Source of the DNA: Gemmatimonadota bacterium
Lineage (GTDB): Bacteria; Gemmatimonadota; Gemmatimonadetes; Longimicrobiales; Gaopeijiaceae
NCBI GenBank assembly: GCA_002731735.1
Contig: PCCM01000139.1
Span: forward strand, 1-7,562
Direction of reading: 5' to 3'
Length of the DNA: 7,562 nt
A program made the translations under genes and the position numbers. The notes under the pieces were generated by a model. That model saw only the letters and a list, made by a program, of their open reading frames with translations. It was not told the origin of the DNA and did not search any database. How positions within the stretch are numbered: the stretch's first letter is position 1; each line of letters opens with the position of its first letter. Below, piece by piece: positions 1-7,199 of this stretch.

Positions 1-1446
1 GAATTGTTCACGGGCCGTTGGAAAACCACCGGGATAGGTCGCCATAATTCCGTTGTTCAGGACAATGGTTGTGATGGGTATGCCGGCGCGAGACGAGGTT
101 TCAATATCGAGACCGGACATACCGAATGCGCCGTCGCCCATAAGGTTGACGCAAAATCGTTCAGGCATCGCCATTTTCGCCCCGATCATCAACGGGATCG
201 AGAATCCAAGGTGCGTGGACTTGCCCCAGCCAACGTAACTGTGCGGCGTTGTCGCGGTGTAGAAGGGCACAATTTGATCGCGGGGCGCGCCGGCGTCGTG
301 CGTAACAACGCTGTTTTCGAGATCTAGGGTTTGCCCCATTTCGTGGATTACTCGGTACGGCGATAGGGGTGCATCATTGTTGGTGAGATAGGGACGCCAG
401 CTTTCCATCCACTCCGCTCGTGACTTGGCGATGCGATCTTGAACGCCGGTGCTTCGGCCGTCTTCGCCAATCAATCCTTTAACGACGTCAAGGATTGCCG
501 TAAGGGTTAGCCGGGCGTCGCCTGCGAGACCAATGTCCGCGACAGTGTCTTTGTTGATCTCGTCGATATTGATCACGGAGTGGATCAGGAATTTTTCGAG
601 GGAGAAACGTTGTGCGTAAGGGGAAGAGGTCAGTGAGGCGCCGATGGCAAAAATGACATCGGCGCTATCAAGCCATTGTCGTGCAGGCCCCGTCACAGTG
701 GATCCGCCCGCGCCCAGGGATAGTGGATGGCGTTCATCGAAGGCCGACTTGCCTGGCATCGACGTGTAGACAGGAATATCGAGTAGTTCTGCTAGCGCGC
801 GAAGCTCCTCCGTCGCGCCCGCAGAGAGTACGCCCGCGCCGGCCCAGATCAGCGGATTTTTGGCCGCGACTAATGCCTTAGCGGCGTCGTCAAGGTCATT
901 CGGTGATGGTTCGCTCAGTGCCGGCATTGGCGATGTATAAGGTTGCGCGCGTTCTGGAATGTCGGCCATGCAGACGTCGATAGGCATTTCGACCACCACG
1001 GGCCCGGGACTGCCCGACCGGAGCGCGTGAAACGCTCGTCGCATCACGTTGCCGGTTTGATCGGGTCGGCTGATAAATTCGACCTTCTTTACCACCGATT
1101 CCCAGGTCCGTGCTGCAACGAAATTAGGACGGATAAAGAGCATGTCGAGAGGGTTTCCGCCGGGTAAAACGAGGATGGGAACGTTATCGGCAAACGCCTG
1201 CGATAGCCCACCGATGGAGTTTTCCGCACCGGCTTGCGATTGCATGGCGACAACACCAAAGCGTTTTCGATCGCACAATCTCGAAAACCCATCCGCGGCC
1301 ATTACGGCACCCCGTTCGTGTCGAAAAGCCACGGGTCGGATGCCTTCTTTTGCCACGGCTTCAATTAACGGGTTGGACGGAAAGCAAGTCATCCACTCGA
1401 CGCCCTCCTGCTTAAGGATGGAGGCGATGTACTCGATACTGTTCAT
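1..1446 (-). CDS. Thiamine-diphosphate-dependent enzyme, acetolactate synthase-like large subunit family (3' end cut by window)
   Basis: ThDP enzyme of the superfamily containing acetolactate synthase, benzoylformate decarboxylase and 2-hydroxyacyl-CoA lyase; these break or form C-C bonds next to a carbonyl in the cytoplasm. I translated 482 residues from ATG at 1446 with no internal stop, and the frame is still open at base 1. Family members are about 550-600 residues, so roughly 70-110 are missing. The N-terminal PYR domain (about 1-165) has the cofactor-activating glutamate in FRHERGAVMAADGF (Glu44). A central domain spans about 185-320. The C-terminal PP domain has the ThDP/Mg motif GDGA (437-440) followed by NNG at 464-466, the usual spacing. 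An AGGAG site (1456-1460) sits 9 bases before the start, and the upstream gene ends 18 bp away, so the two are probably co-transcribed. Substrate is unknown: biosynthetic acetolactate synthase is unlikely given the catabolic neighbours and no small subunit seen next to it, though the downstream side is not visible. Confidence 0.9.
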   Translation of the reverse strand, partial: MNSIEYIASILKQEGVEWMTCFPSNPLIEAVAKEGIRPVAFRHERGAVMAADGFSRLCDRKRFGVVAMQSQAGAENSIGGLSQAFADNVPILVLPGGNPLDMLFIRPNFVAARTWESVVKKVEFISRPDQTGNVMRRAFHALRSGSPGPVVVEMPIDVCMADIPERAQPYTSPMPALSEPSPNDLDDAAKALVAAKNPLIWAGAGVLSAGATEELRALAELLDIPVYTSMPGKSAFDERHPLSLGAGGSTVTGPARQWLDSADVIFAIGASLTSSPYAQRFSLEKFLIHSVINIDEINKDTVADIGLAGDARLTLTAILDVVKGLIGEDGRSTGVQDRIAKSRAEWMESWRPYLTNNDAPLSPYRVIHEMGQTLDLENSVVTHDAGAPRDQIVPFYTATTPHSYVGWGKSTHLGFSIPLMIGAKMAMPERFCVNLMGDGAFGMSGLDIETSSRAGIPITTIVLNNGIMATYPGGFPTAREQF

Positions 1447-1464
1447 GCTTCGGAACTCCTGCGG

Positions 1465-2592
1465 TCAGTCTTCAACCGTCGATTGAAGCCGTTCCTGTGC
1501 GTTCAGAAAGTCTTCCATGAACTCGTAGACCACGGCGCGTGAGGACTGAATCGAATTCATCAAGCCGACCCCTTGGCCCACGAACGAAGTTGCAAGTTGT
1601 TTTGCTCCCTCGTGTCCACCTTCGGCAAGCTTTGTAACCTTTGCTAGCGGAGCTTCGCTAACCAGTGACTGCAACGGCATGGGCAGGGGGTTTGGGGCTT
1701 CGCCAGACTCCCATGCGTCAGTCCAGGGCGATCGGAGCTGACGCGAATATTTCCCCGTTCTCGCTTTCGAACGAACGGTCATGCGGGAGTCAGCCTGGAT
1801 ATATTTTTCTTTGATAATCGGCGACGTGTTGGCCTCCGCGACTGTTAGCCAAACGGATCCGGTCCAGACACCGTCTGCACCCATCGCCATGCAAGCAGCC
1901 ATTTGTCGGCCAGTGACGATGCCGCCTGCCGCAAGAACAGGCACGTCGGAATCTTTGACCGCGCCACAGACTTCGGGAACCAGCACCATGGTCGAGACTT
2001 CACCGCAATGTCCACCAGCCTCGGTGCCGGCGACGACGAGAAGATCAACGCCCGCATCCACCTGTTTTACCGCGTGCTCTTTTGCTCCCACGAGAGCGGC
2101 CGAGGCAACACCATGTTGTTGACACATTTCGATCATGTACCTCGGAGGCACCCCTAATGCATTGGCGATGAGTTTGATGGGGTGGGAAAACGCCACGTCG
2201 ATAATGTTGGTGGCACGCCCCTTGGTGAGAAAGCCTCCGCCGCCACCCTGCTGCATCGCGTAAACATCTTTGGTATCGATCTGATGTTGGGCAAGGATGT
2301 TGAGGGCGAAGTCTCTGTGTTCCTCCGGCACCATATTTAACGTTTCTTCTGGGCTGGTGTCGTCGGATATTGCGATGCTGGTCGGTGCGATCAAATCAAC
2401 CCCATAGGGCATTCCGTCGATGTGTTCGTCAATCCAATTCAGTTCGACCTCAAGCGTCTGCGCTGAATGACCTGCTGCACCGAGAACGCCCATACCACCG
2501 GCTTTAGAGACTTCCACGACAACGTCGCGGCAATGCGTAAATGCGACGAGCGGAAATTCTATGCCGAGCATGTCGCAAATTCGAGATTTCAT
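1465..2592 (-). CDS. Nitronate monooxygenase / 2-nitropropane dioxygenase-family FMN oxidoreductase
   Basis: A 375-residue TIM-barrel FMN protein of the nitronate monooxygenase family (usual length about 320-380). Characterised members oxidise alkyl nitronates to carbonyl compounds and nitrite; relatives include NADH:quinone reductases and the FabK enoyl reductase, so the name does not fix the substrate. Seen in the protein: a glycine run GGGGG at 116-120; GTEAGGHCG at 189-197, with the family's conserved His at 195; and the phosphate-binding segment AAGGIVTGRQ (221-230) followed by MGADGVWTGS (237-246). The N-terminal strand reads PLVAFTHCRD (14-23) where classical members have an APMAG-type motif. 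Start ATG at 2592 is preceded by a weak AGGGG (2602-2606). It is the first gene after the only gap in the window and lies 18 bp before the ThDP enzyme gene. No signal peptide or membrane segment is seen. Family assignment is secure, the reaction is not. Confidence 0.9.
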   Translation of the reverse strand: MKSRICDMLGIEFPLVAFTHCRDVVVEVSKAGGMGVLGAAGHSAQTLEVELNWIDEHIDGMPYGVDLIAPTSIAISDDTSPEETLNMVPEEHRDFALNILAQHQIDTKDVYAMQQGGGGGFLTKGRATNIIDVAFSHPIKLIANALGVPPRYMIEMCQQHGVASAALVGAKEHAVKQVDAGVDLLVVAGTEAGGHCGEVSTMVLVPEVCGAVKDSDVPVLAAGGIVTGRQMAACMAMGADGVWTGSVWLTVAEANTSPIIKEKYIQADSRMTVRSKARTGKYSRQLRSPWTDAWESGEAPNPLPMPLQSLVSEAPLAKVTKLAEGGHEGAKQLATSFVGQGVGLMNSIQSSRAVVYEFMEDFLNAQERLQSTVED

Positions 2593-2788
2593 TATTGGCT
2601 ACCCCTACTAAAATTACCCGTCGTCAATGTGCAACGGGAACACAGTCTTATCCCTATTCAATGATCATATCTAGGATCGTTACACAATTGCACGACTCGG
2701 CAAGCGGGAAACGGCCGCTCTAGGATTCACTAATTCCGGGCCACAGGGGCTTATCGTCTGAAAATAGGTGGTTGGGATAGCGCCTGGA
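2593..2788 (-). promoter_or_regulatory. Intergenic region with possible promoter for the FMN/ThDP gene pair
   Basis: This is the only intergenic stretch long enough for a promoter. On the minus strand a TATGAT hexamer (2664-2669) matches five of six positions of the sigma-70 -10 consensus, but no good -35 lies 16-18 bases upstream. The hexamer overlaps the palindrome atgatcat (2661-2668), and tctaggat occurs twice (2670-2677 and 2719-2726), which might be regulator contacts or chance. If it is used, the leader would be about 65 nt. The crotonase stop codon lies inside a 5 bp stem (2781-2795) without a following T-run, so read-through from the upstream operon stays possible. Confidence 0.3.
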
Positions 2789-3565
2789 TTAGGCGTCCTG
2801 GATCCAAGACGCATCTCGCTTCTCTCGAAATGCCGCCATTCCTTCCGAAGCCTCGTCAGAACGGAACATGCGTCCGCTCCACTCCGCGGTTTCGGTAAAG
2901 CCATCTCCGATCGAGAGTTGTGGAACTCGACGCACTAATTTCTTGCATTCGACGACAGCAATCGGCCCCCCACGATTAATCATATCGACTTCTTCGTTCA
3001 CGGCGGATACGAGTTGATCTTTGGGGACGGCACGGTGCGCGAATCCCATCTCAACAGCTTGAGTTCCACTAAATCGTTCGCCGGTGATGAACAGTTTCAT
3101 CGCGTGATGTGTTCCAAGTTTGGGGATGCACACGACGGAAATGACGGCTGGAATCACCCCAATTCTCACTTCGCTAAAGCTAAATTGAACATCTTCGCGA
3201 GCTATCACGATATCGGCCGCACCAACCAGTCCGAGGCCGCCGGCGAACGCCGCTCCATTGACCGCAGCAATCACCGGTTTGTTGCTCTCAAGAATTTGCG
3301 TTAGCACTTGCGGATAGGGCACTGACTTGCGTCCCTCAATACTCTCGCCCGGTGGACTCTTAAGGTCGGCCCCAGCGCAAAAAGCTGGATCTGTGCCCGT
3401 GATAACGATGCATCGGACCTCCGGATCGTCGTTGGCGACGAGCAAATGCTCGTACAGTTCAAGTACCAGAATGGCTGAAAGGGCATTTCGATTTTCCGGC
3501 CGATTCAGGGTGATCCAGGCTGCGCTGTTCTTGACGGCATAAAGCGTTGCTTCTGTGGTTGCCAC
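2789..3565 (-). CDS. Enoyl-CoA hydratase/isomerase (crotonase) family protein
   Basis: A 258-residue crotonase-fold protein, the normal length for the family, expected to act in the cytoplasm on a CoA thioester. The N-terminal ITLNRPENRNALS (18-30) is typical. The first oxyanion-hole segment is AFCAGADL (61-68) and the second is NGAAFAGGLGL (103-113). Aligned with rat mitochondrial hydratase, the position of Glu144 is Gly112, while Glu164 is kept as Glu132 in SEVRIGVIPA (131-140). One-glutamate crotonases include delta3,delta2-enoyl-CoA isomerases and several other activities, so plain hydratase activity cannot be assumed. The start is GTG at 3565; the next in-frame Met is residue 156, past the active-site motifs, so GTG is needed. 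It overlaps the TAG of the biotin carboxylase gene by one base, implying translational coupling. By context it may process the carboxylase product, as methylglutaconyl-CoA hydratase does in leucine breakdown, or supply its unsaturated substrate. Confidence 0.9.
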   Translation of the reverse strand: MATTEATLYAVKNSAAWITLNRPENRNALSAILVLELYEHLLVANDDPEVRCIVITGTDPAFCAGADLKSPPGESIEGRKSVPYPQVLTQILESNKPVIAAVNGAAFAGGLGLVGAADIVIAREDVQFSFSEVRIGVIPAVISVVCIPKLGTHHAMKLFITGERFSGTQAVEMGFAHRAVPKDQLVSAVNEEVDMINRGGPIAVVECKKLVRRVPQLSIGDGFTETAEWSGRMFRSDEASEGMAAFREKRDASWIQDA

Positions 3566-5550
3566 TATGATTCCCCTTCGTTTTCTTCGAATACGATCAA
3601 TATTTGGCCATTGTCGACTTGGTCACCTTCGTTAACAGGTACTTCCTGAACAACGCCGTCGATGGGTGCAGTTATTCGGTGCTCCATTTTCATAGCTTCG
3701 AGGATCACCAACAGCTGCCCCTCGGACACGCTCTCGCCAGGTGATACTTCGGTCGCGAGGACCTTGCCCGGCATGGGCGCGTATAACCCGCCAGTAAATT
3801 CGGCCACACCAGGTTTGGGGAAACGGTCCAACTCGGTCAGTACCACGTCGCCTGTTGGGGCATGAACGTAGCGATTCGCTTCGTCTTCCGATACCGCAAA
3901 AGCGATTCGTCGTTGGTCGATGGCAAGATCGATCTGGTCTCCGTTCACACCGTGCAGGGTTACATGGTGATCGTCGCCACTGACGTTGACGTCAAACGTG
4001 CCGTCTCGATTCGCGCGATACTCGATCGCATATTCGCTATCACCGACAGCGTATCCGACACGTTCCGGCGGCATCATTGAATTTCGCCAACCGCTGGAGA
4101 TGTGACGCAGTACTTTGGCGTTTTTTCGACGCCGATCTTGAGCAAATAAAGCCGCTGCGATGGCGGCGTCGCTGACTTCTGTGGCATTCGGTTCTCGGGT
4201 ACGCATGGGATTTACGCGTTCAATGAAGTCGGTCGTTGTATCGCCCGCGATAAATGCCGGAGTGCGCAACGTGGCCACCAGAAAATCACGGTTGTTGGTG
4301 ATGCCGTGAAGCTGTGTCGTTTCCAAAGCTCGCGCGAGTTTGGCAGCGGCCTCTCGCCGCGTCGGCGCGTGCGCGATCACTTTGGCAATCATTGGGTCAA
4401 AATTCACACTGACCTCGGTACCGGCTTCGACGCCGGAGTCGAAACGGGCCTGTGACGATGGCTTCCATACTTGGATGGTTCCGGGCGAGGGGAGGAAGTT
4501 CTTAGTCGGATCTTCGGCGTAGAGTCGGGCTTCGATCGCGTGCCCGTCGATAGTCAAGTCATCTTGGTCGTAGCCGAGTTCTTCTCCCTCGGCGATTCGT
4601 AGCTGTTCGCGCACGAGATCGAGTCCAGTGATGGCTTCAGTGACAGGGTGTTCTACCTGAAGTCTGGTATTAACTTCTAAGAACCAAAAGTCCTCTCCGT
4701 TGAGCAAGAACTCGACGGTGCCAGCCGAGGTATAACCGATCTTTTGTGCCGCTTTGACCGCAGCATTTCCCATTTGCTCGCGGAGTGCGGGAGTTACCGC
4801 GGACGAAGGTGCCTCTTCGATAACCTTCTGATGGCGGCGTTGGATAGAGCACTCACGTTCAAATAAATGTACTAAGTTGCCGTGGTTGTCTCCGAGGATC
4901 TGTATTTCGACGTGTCGAGATGCCGTCAGCCATCGTTCAAGAAACACGGTATCGTCACCGAAGGATGCTTCAGCTTCGCGACGCGCCCCTTCGACGGCGG
5001 CTTCTAGATCGGCAACACTTTCGACAACCCGCATCCCACGACCGCCACCGCCGGCCGATGCTTTGACAAGGACAGGAAAACCGATCGCGTTGGCAGCTTT
5101 TGCTAGGTCGTCCCCGACATTGAGCTCGTGCGCAGGTAGGGTCGGTACACCGGCGTCGGTCATCGCCTGCTTGGCTGATAATTTGTCGCCCATTTGTTCA
5201 ATCGCGTGGGTCGGTGGCCCTACCCAAGTAATTCCACGCTTCATGATGGCTTCGGCGAAGCGTGCGTTTTCCGATAAAAACCCGTAACCGGGGTGTACCG
5301 CGTCTGCCCCGGAGGCAGCGCAGGCTGCGTATACTTTTTCCGCATCCAGGTAGGTTTCTGCTGACGTTTGTCCTTGTAGTGCGATGGCACTGTCCGCTTC
5401 CTGAACGAAAGGCGCGTTGTCATCACCGTCTGCATAGACCGCGACAGTGGCGATGCCCATTTCATGCGCGGTGCGAAAAATTCTTCGTGCGATCTCACCG
5501 CGATTGGCGACCAACAAGCGTGTGATGGGTTTAATAATTACATCCGCCAT
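3565..5550 (-). CDS. Acyl-CoA carboxylase alpha subunit: biotin carboxylase plus biotin carboxyl carrier domain (methylcrotonyl-CoA carboxylase alpha type)
   Basis: A 661-residue two-function subunit that uses ATP and bicarbonate to carboxylate its own biotin and passes the carboxyl group to the partner carboxyltransferase encoded just upstream. The biotin carboxylase part (about 7-450) starts with LLVANRGEIARRI (12-24), has the ATP-grasp glycine loop KASAGGGGRGM (163-173) and EVNTRLQVEHPVTE (292-305). Residues equivalent to the E. coli AccC catalytic set are all present at a constant +4 offset: Lys163, His213, Lys242, Glu280, Glu292, Arg296, Glu300 and Arg342. A linker region of about 500-580, in the place of the BT domain of such subunits, leads to the lipoyl-like carrier domain with PMPGKV (592-597) and EAMKMEH (618-624), where Lys621 should be biotinylated. 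Length fits bacterial MCC alpha (about 655). The ATG overlaps the end of the carboxyltransferase gene by 13 bp. The acyl-CoA substrate (methylcrotonyl-, geranyl-, propionyl- or other) cannot be read from this subunit. Confidence 0.95.
   Translation of the reverse strand: MADVIIKPITRLLVANRGEIARRIFRTAHEMGIATVAVYADGDDNAPFVQEADSAIALQGQTSAETYLDAEKVYAACAASGADAVHPGYGFLSENARFAEAIMKRGITWVGPPTHAIEQMGDKLSAKQAMTDAGVPTLPAHELNVGDDLAKAANAIGFPVLVKASAGGGGRGMRVVESVADLEAAVEGARREAEASFGDDTVFLERWLTASRHVEIQILGDNHGNLVHLFERECSIQRRHQKVIEEAPSSAVTPALREQMGNAAVKAAQKIGYTSAGTVEFLLNGEDFWFLEVNTRLQVEHPVTEAITGLDLVREQLRIAEGEELGYDQDDLTIDGHAIEARLYAEDPTKNFLPSPGTIQVWKPSSQARFDSGVEAGTEVSVNFDPMIAKVIAHAPTRREAAAKLARALETTQLHGITNNRDFLVATLRTPAFIAGDTTTDFIERVNPMRTREPNATEVSDAAIAAALFAQDRRRKNAKVLRHISSGWRNSMMPPERVGYAVGDSEYAIEYRANRDGTFDVNVSGDDHHVTLHGVNGDQIDLAIDQRRIAFAVSEDEANRYVHAPTGDVVLTELDRFPKPGVAEFTGGLYAPMPGKVLATEVSPGESVSEGQLLVILEAMKMEHRITAPIDGVVQEVPVNEGDQVDNGQILIVFEENEGES
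3573..3579 (-). promoter_or_regulatory. Ribosome binding site for the crotonase GTG start
   Basis: GAAGGGG on the minus strand, inside the last codons of the biotin carboxylase gene, with 7 bases before the GTG at 3565. It supports the non-ATG start and coupled translation across the TAGTG junction. Confidence 0.6.
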
Positions 5551-7184
5551 GTGCCGAACTCCTTGGTGCCCTTGACGGCATCGTTTGCGACGGCGGAAAG
5601 TGCGAACCCGACAACGTCGCGGGTGTCTCTTGGATCGATCATGCCGTCGTCTGATACTCGGGATGTAGCGAAGAGGCCCTTCGATTGTTCCTCAGCGTTG
5701 GCCATGACGGCGGCTTCGCGTTGGGCGTTGGCTTCTTCGTCAAACTCTGCGCCGCGTCGCTCAGCGGATGCTTTTTGGATAATGGTCATCACGCCCGCCA
5801 TTTGCTCCGGGCCCATGACGGCAATTTTTGCGGTGGGCCATATGAAGGTGAATTTAGTCCCAAACGCTCGGCCGCTCATACCGTAATTTCCGGCGCCGTA
5901 CGATGCCCCGACGATCACTGTGATGTGCGGAACGGTGGAATTCGTCACCGCATTGATCATTTTCGAACCATTCTTCGTAATGCCGCCCTGCTCGAAATCC
6001 GTTCCCACCACATAGCCGGTGATGTTGTGAAGAAACAACAATGGCACGTCGACTTGATTACAGAGTTGAATAAACTGCGATGCCTTTTCTGAAGATTCGG
6101 ACATCAGTGCACCGTTGTTACCCAAGATGCCAACGGGATAGCCGTGAATGGAGGCCCACCCGGTCACCAGTGTAGGTCCATACCGGGGTTTAAATTCTTC
6201 AAAACGAGAACCGTCGACGACGCGGGCAATGACCTCTCGTATATCAAAAGGTTTTTTTAGGTCCTCGCCGACGACGCCGAGAAGTTCTTGCGGATCGTGG
6301 ATAGGTGGGTCTGCCGGTTTGCTTGGTCCGGGACCAAGTTTTCGCCAGTTGAGGTGCCCCACGACTTCACGCAGTAATCGAATACCATCCATTTCGTTCT
6401 GGGCGAGATAGTCTCCGAGCCCCGACGTGGACGTGTGCATGTCGGCGCCACCCAGCGGTTCCGGCTCCGCATCTTCGCCCGTTGCCATCTTCACGAGTGG
6501 TGGCCCGCCAAGTGAAACCATCGCCTGGTTCTTGACGAATATGTTGTAATCGCTCATTCCCGGTTGGTAAGCGCCGCCCGCGGTCGAAGCACCGAACACT
6601 AACGAAATAGTTGGTATTCGCATTTTCGATAGCTCGGTGATTTCATAAAAGAGACGTCCTGATTCGGCGAAATGTCCCTCCACCCGTAGAAGTGGGTCGA
6701 CCGGCGTGCCACCACCGCCGCCACCACCACCGCCGCCACGCAGATCAGCGCCGGCGGATTCGACGAATTGCACGTAAGGTAGGCGATTCTCACGAGCGAT
6801 CTCCAATCCACGCATCAGCTTTTTGGAGTTGAAATGATTGAAGGCTCCGGCGCGGACGGAGGGATCGTGGCCAAGAATGACGCACTCGACGCCCTCGATG
6901 ACGCCCACGCCGACAACGAAACCGGAGCCTATTGCTACGTGCGAACGCCAGGCCGCGAGGGGGCTGATTTCAAGAAATGGCGAATCGGGATCGAGTGCCC
7001 ACGCGATTCGCTCTCGGATCGGCATCTTATTTCTTTTGGCAAGACGCTCGAGAGCTTCGGCGCCGCCACCTCGCGCTGCCTCGGCGTATAGCTCGTCCAT
7101 CTGCTCTAGCTTGACGGTCATTTCTTCTTTGTTCTGTCGGAACTGCTCAGAACGTGTATCTAGCTGCGATTGAAGTACTGCCAT
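5538..7184 (-). CDS. Acyl-CoA carboxylase beta subunit (carboxyltransferase; methylcrotonyl/geranyl/propionyl-CoA carboxylase type)
   Basis: A 548-residue carboxyltransferase that moves the carboxyl group from biotin to an acyl-CoA; family members are about 510-540 residues. Two crotonase-like halves are visible. The N-half (about 55-280) has the oxyanion-hole motif GASTAGGAYQPGMSD (198-212), then LGGPPLVKMATGE (225-237) and LGGADMHTSTSG (244-255). The C-half (about 310-540) has NITGYVVG (387-394), GGITKNGSKM (400-409) and the second oxyanion motif GASYGAGNYGMSGRAF (426-441). These C-half motifs match the methylcrotonyl-CoA carboxylase beta pattern best, but the substrate is not proved. Odd feature: ten consecutive glycines at 150-159, directly after ESAGADLR, a place where relatives as I recall them carry a shorter polar loop. 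ATG at 7184 has GAGGA (7192-7196) 7 bases upstream. It starts 15 bp after the glutathione S-transferase stop and overlaps the biotin carboxylase gene by 13 bp, so it is within an operon. Confidence 0.95.
   Translation of the reverse strand: MAVLQSQLDTRSEQFRQNKEEMTVKLEQMDELYAEAARGGGAEALERLAKRNKMPIRERIAWALDPDSPFLEISPLAAWRSHVAIGSGFVVGVGVIEGVECVILGHDPSVRAGAFNHFNSKKLMRGLEIARENRLPYVQFVESAGADLRGGGGGGGGGGTPVDPLLRVEGHFAESGRLFYEITELSKMRIPTISLVFGASTAGGAYQPGMSDYNIFVKNQAMVSLGGPPLVKMATGEDAEPEPLGGADMHTSTSGLGDYLAQNEMDGIRLLREVVGHLNWRKLGPGPSKPADPPIHDPQELLGVVGEDLKKPFDIREVIARVVDGSRFEEFKPRYGPTLVTGWASIHGYPVGILGNNGALMSESSEKASQFIQLCNQVDVPLLFLHNITGYVVGTDFEQGGITKNGSKMINAVTNSTVPHITVIVGASYGAGNYGMSGRAFGTKFTFIWPTAKIAVMGPEQMAGVMTIIQKASAERRGAEFDEEANAQREAAVMANAEEQSKGLFATSRVSDDGMIDPRDTRDVVGFALSAVANDAVKGTKEFGTWRM
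5559..5564 (-). promoter_or_regulatory. Ribosome binding site for the biotin carboxylase gene, inside the carboxyltransferase gene
   Basis: AAGGAG on the minus strand with 8 bases to the ATG at 5550. It lies within the last codons of the carboxyltransferase gene and supports the overlapping start, giving coupled, roughly balanced synthesis of the two carboxylase subunits. Confidence 0.65.
6708..6737 (-). repeat. Ten-codon glycine (GGY) tract in the carboxyltransferase gene
   Basis: Ten successive Gly codons mixing GGC and GGT encode residues 150-159 of the carboxyltransferase. The mixture of third bases means this is not a perfect triplet repeat, but it is still prone to gain or loss of whole codons. 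The reading frame continues unbroken on both sides with family-consistent sequence, so it is a genuine insertion of flexible residues rather than a frameshift artefact. Confidence 0.9.
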
Positions 7185-7199
7185 GTTCTATTCCTCTAG

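Noticed and set aside
4..327. Plus-strand open frame of about 107 codons at the left edge
   Set aside because: It lies antisense to the PP-domain coding sequence of the ThDP enzyme, whose motifs are clear, and its translation shows no recognisable domain.
2629..2693. gtgcaa / ttgcac inverted pair in the intergenic region, considered as an operator
   Set aside because: The arms are only 6 bp and separated by more than 50 bp, which is expected by chance.
2781..2795. Small inverted repeat (5 bp stem, 5 base loop) over the crotonase stop codon, considered as a terminator
   Set aside because: The stem is short and no T-run follows on the minus strand, so it lacks the form of an intrinsic terminator.
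5464..5886. Plus-strand open frame of about 140 codons across the carboxyltransferase/biotin carboxylase junction
   Set aside because: It is antisense to two strongly supported genes and its translation has the composition of a shadow frame, with no domain or suitable context.
6708..6737. Glycine tract as a sign of frameshift or pseudogene
   Set aside because: Family-consistent sequence continues in the same frame on both sides and the protein reaches its normal C-terminus.
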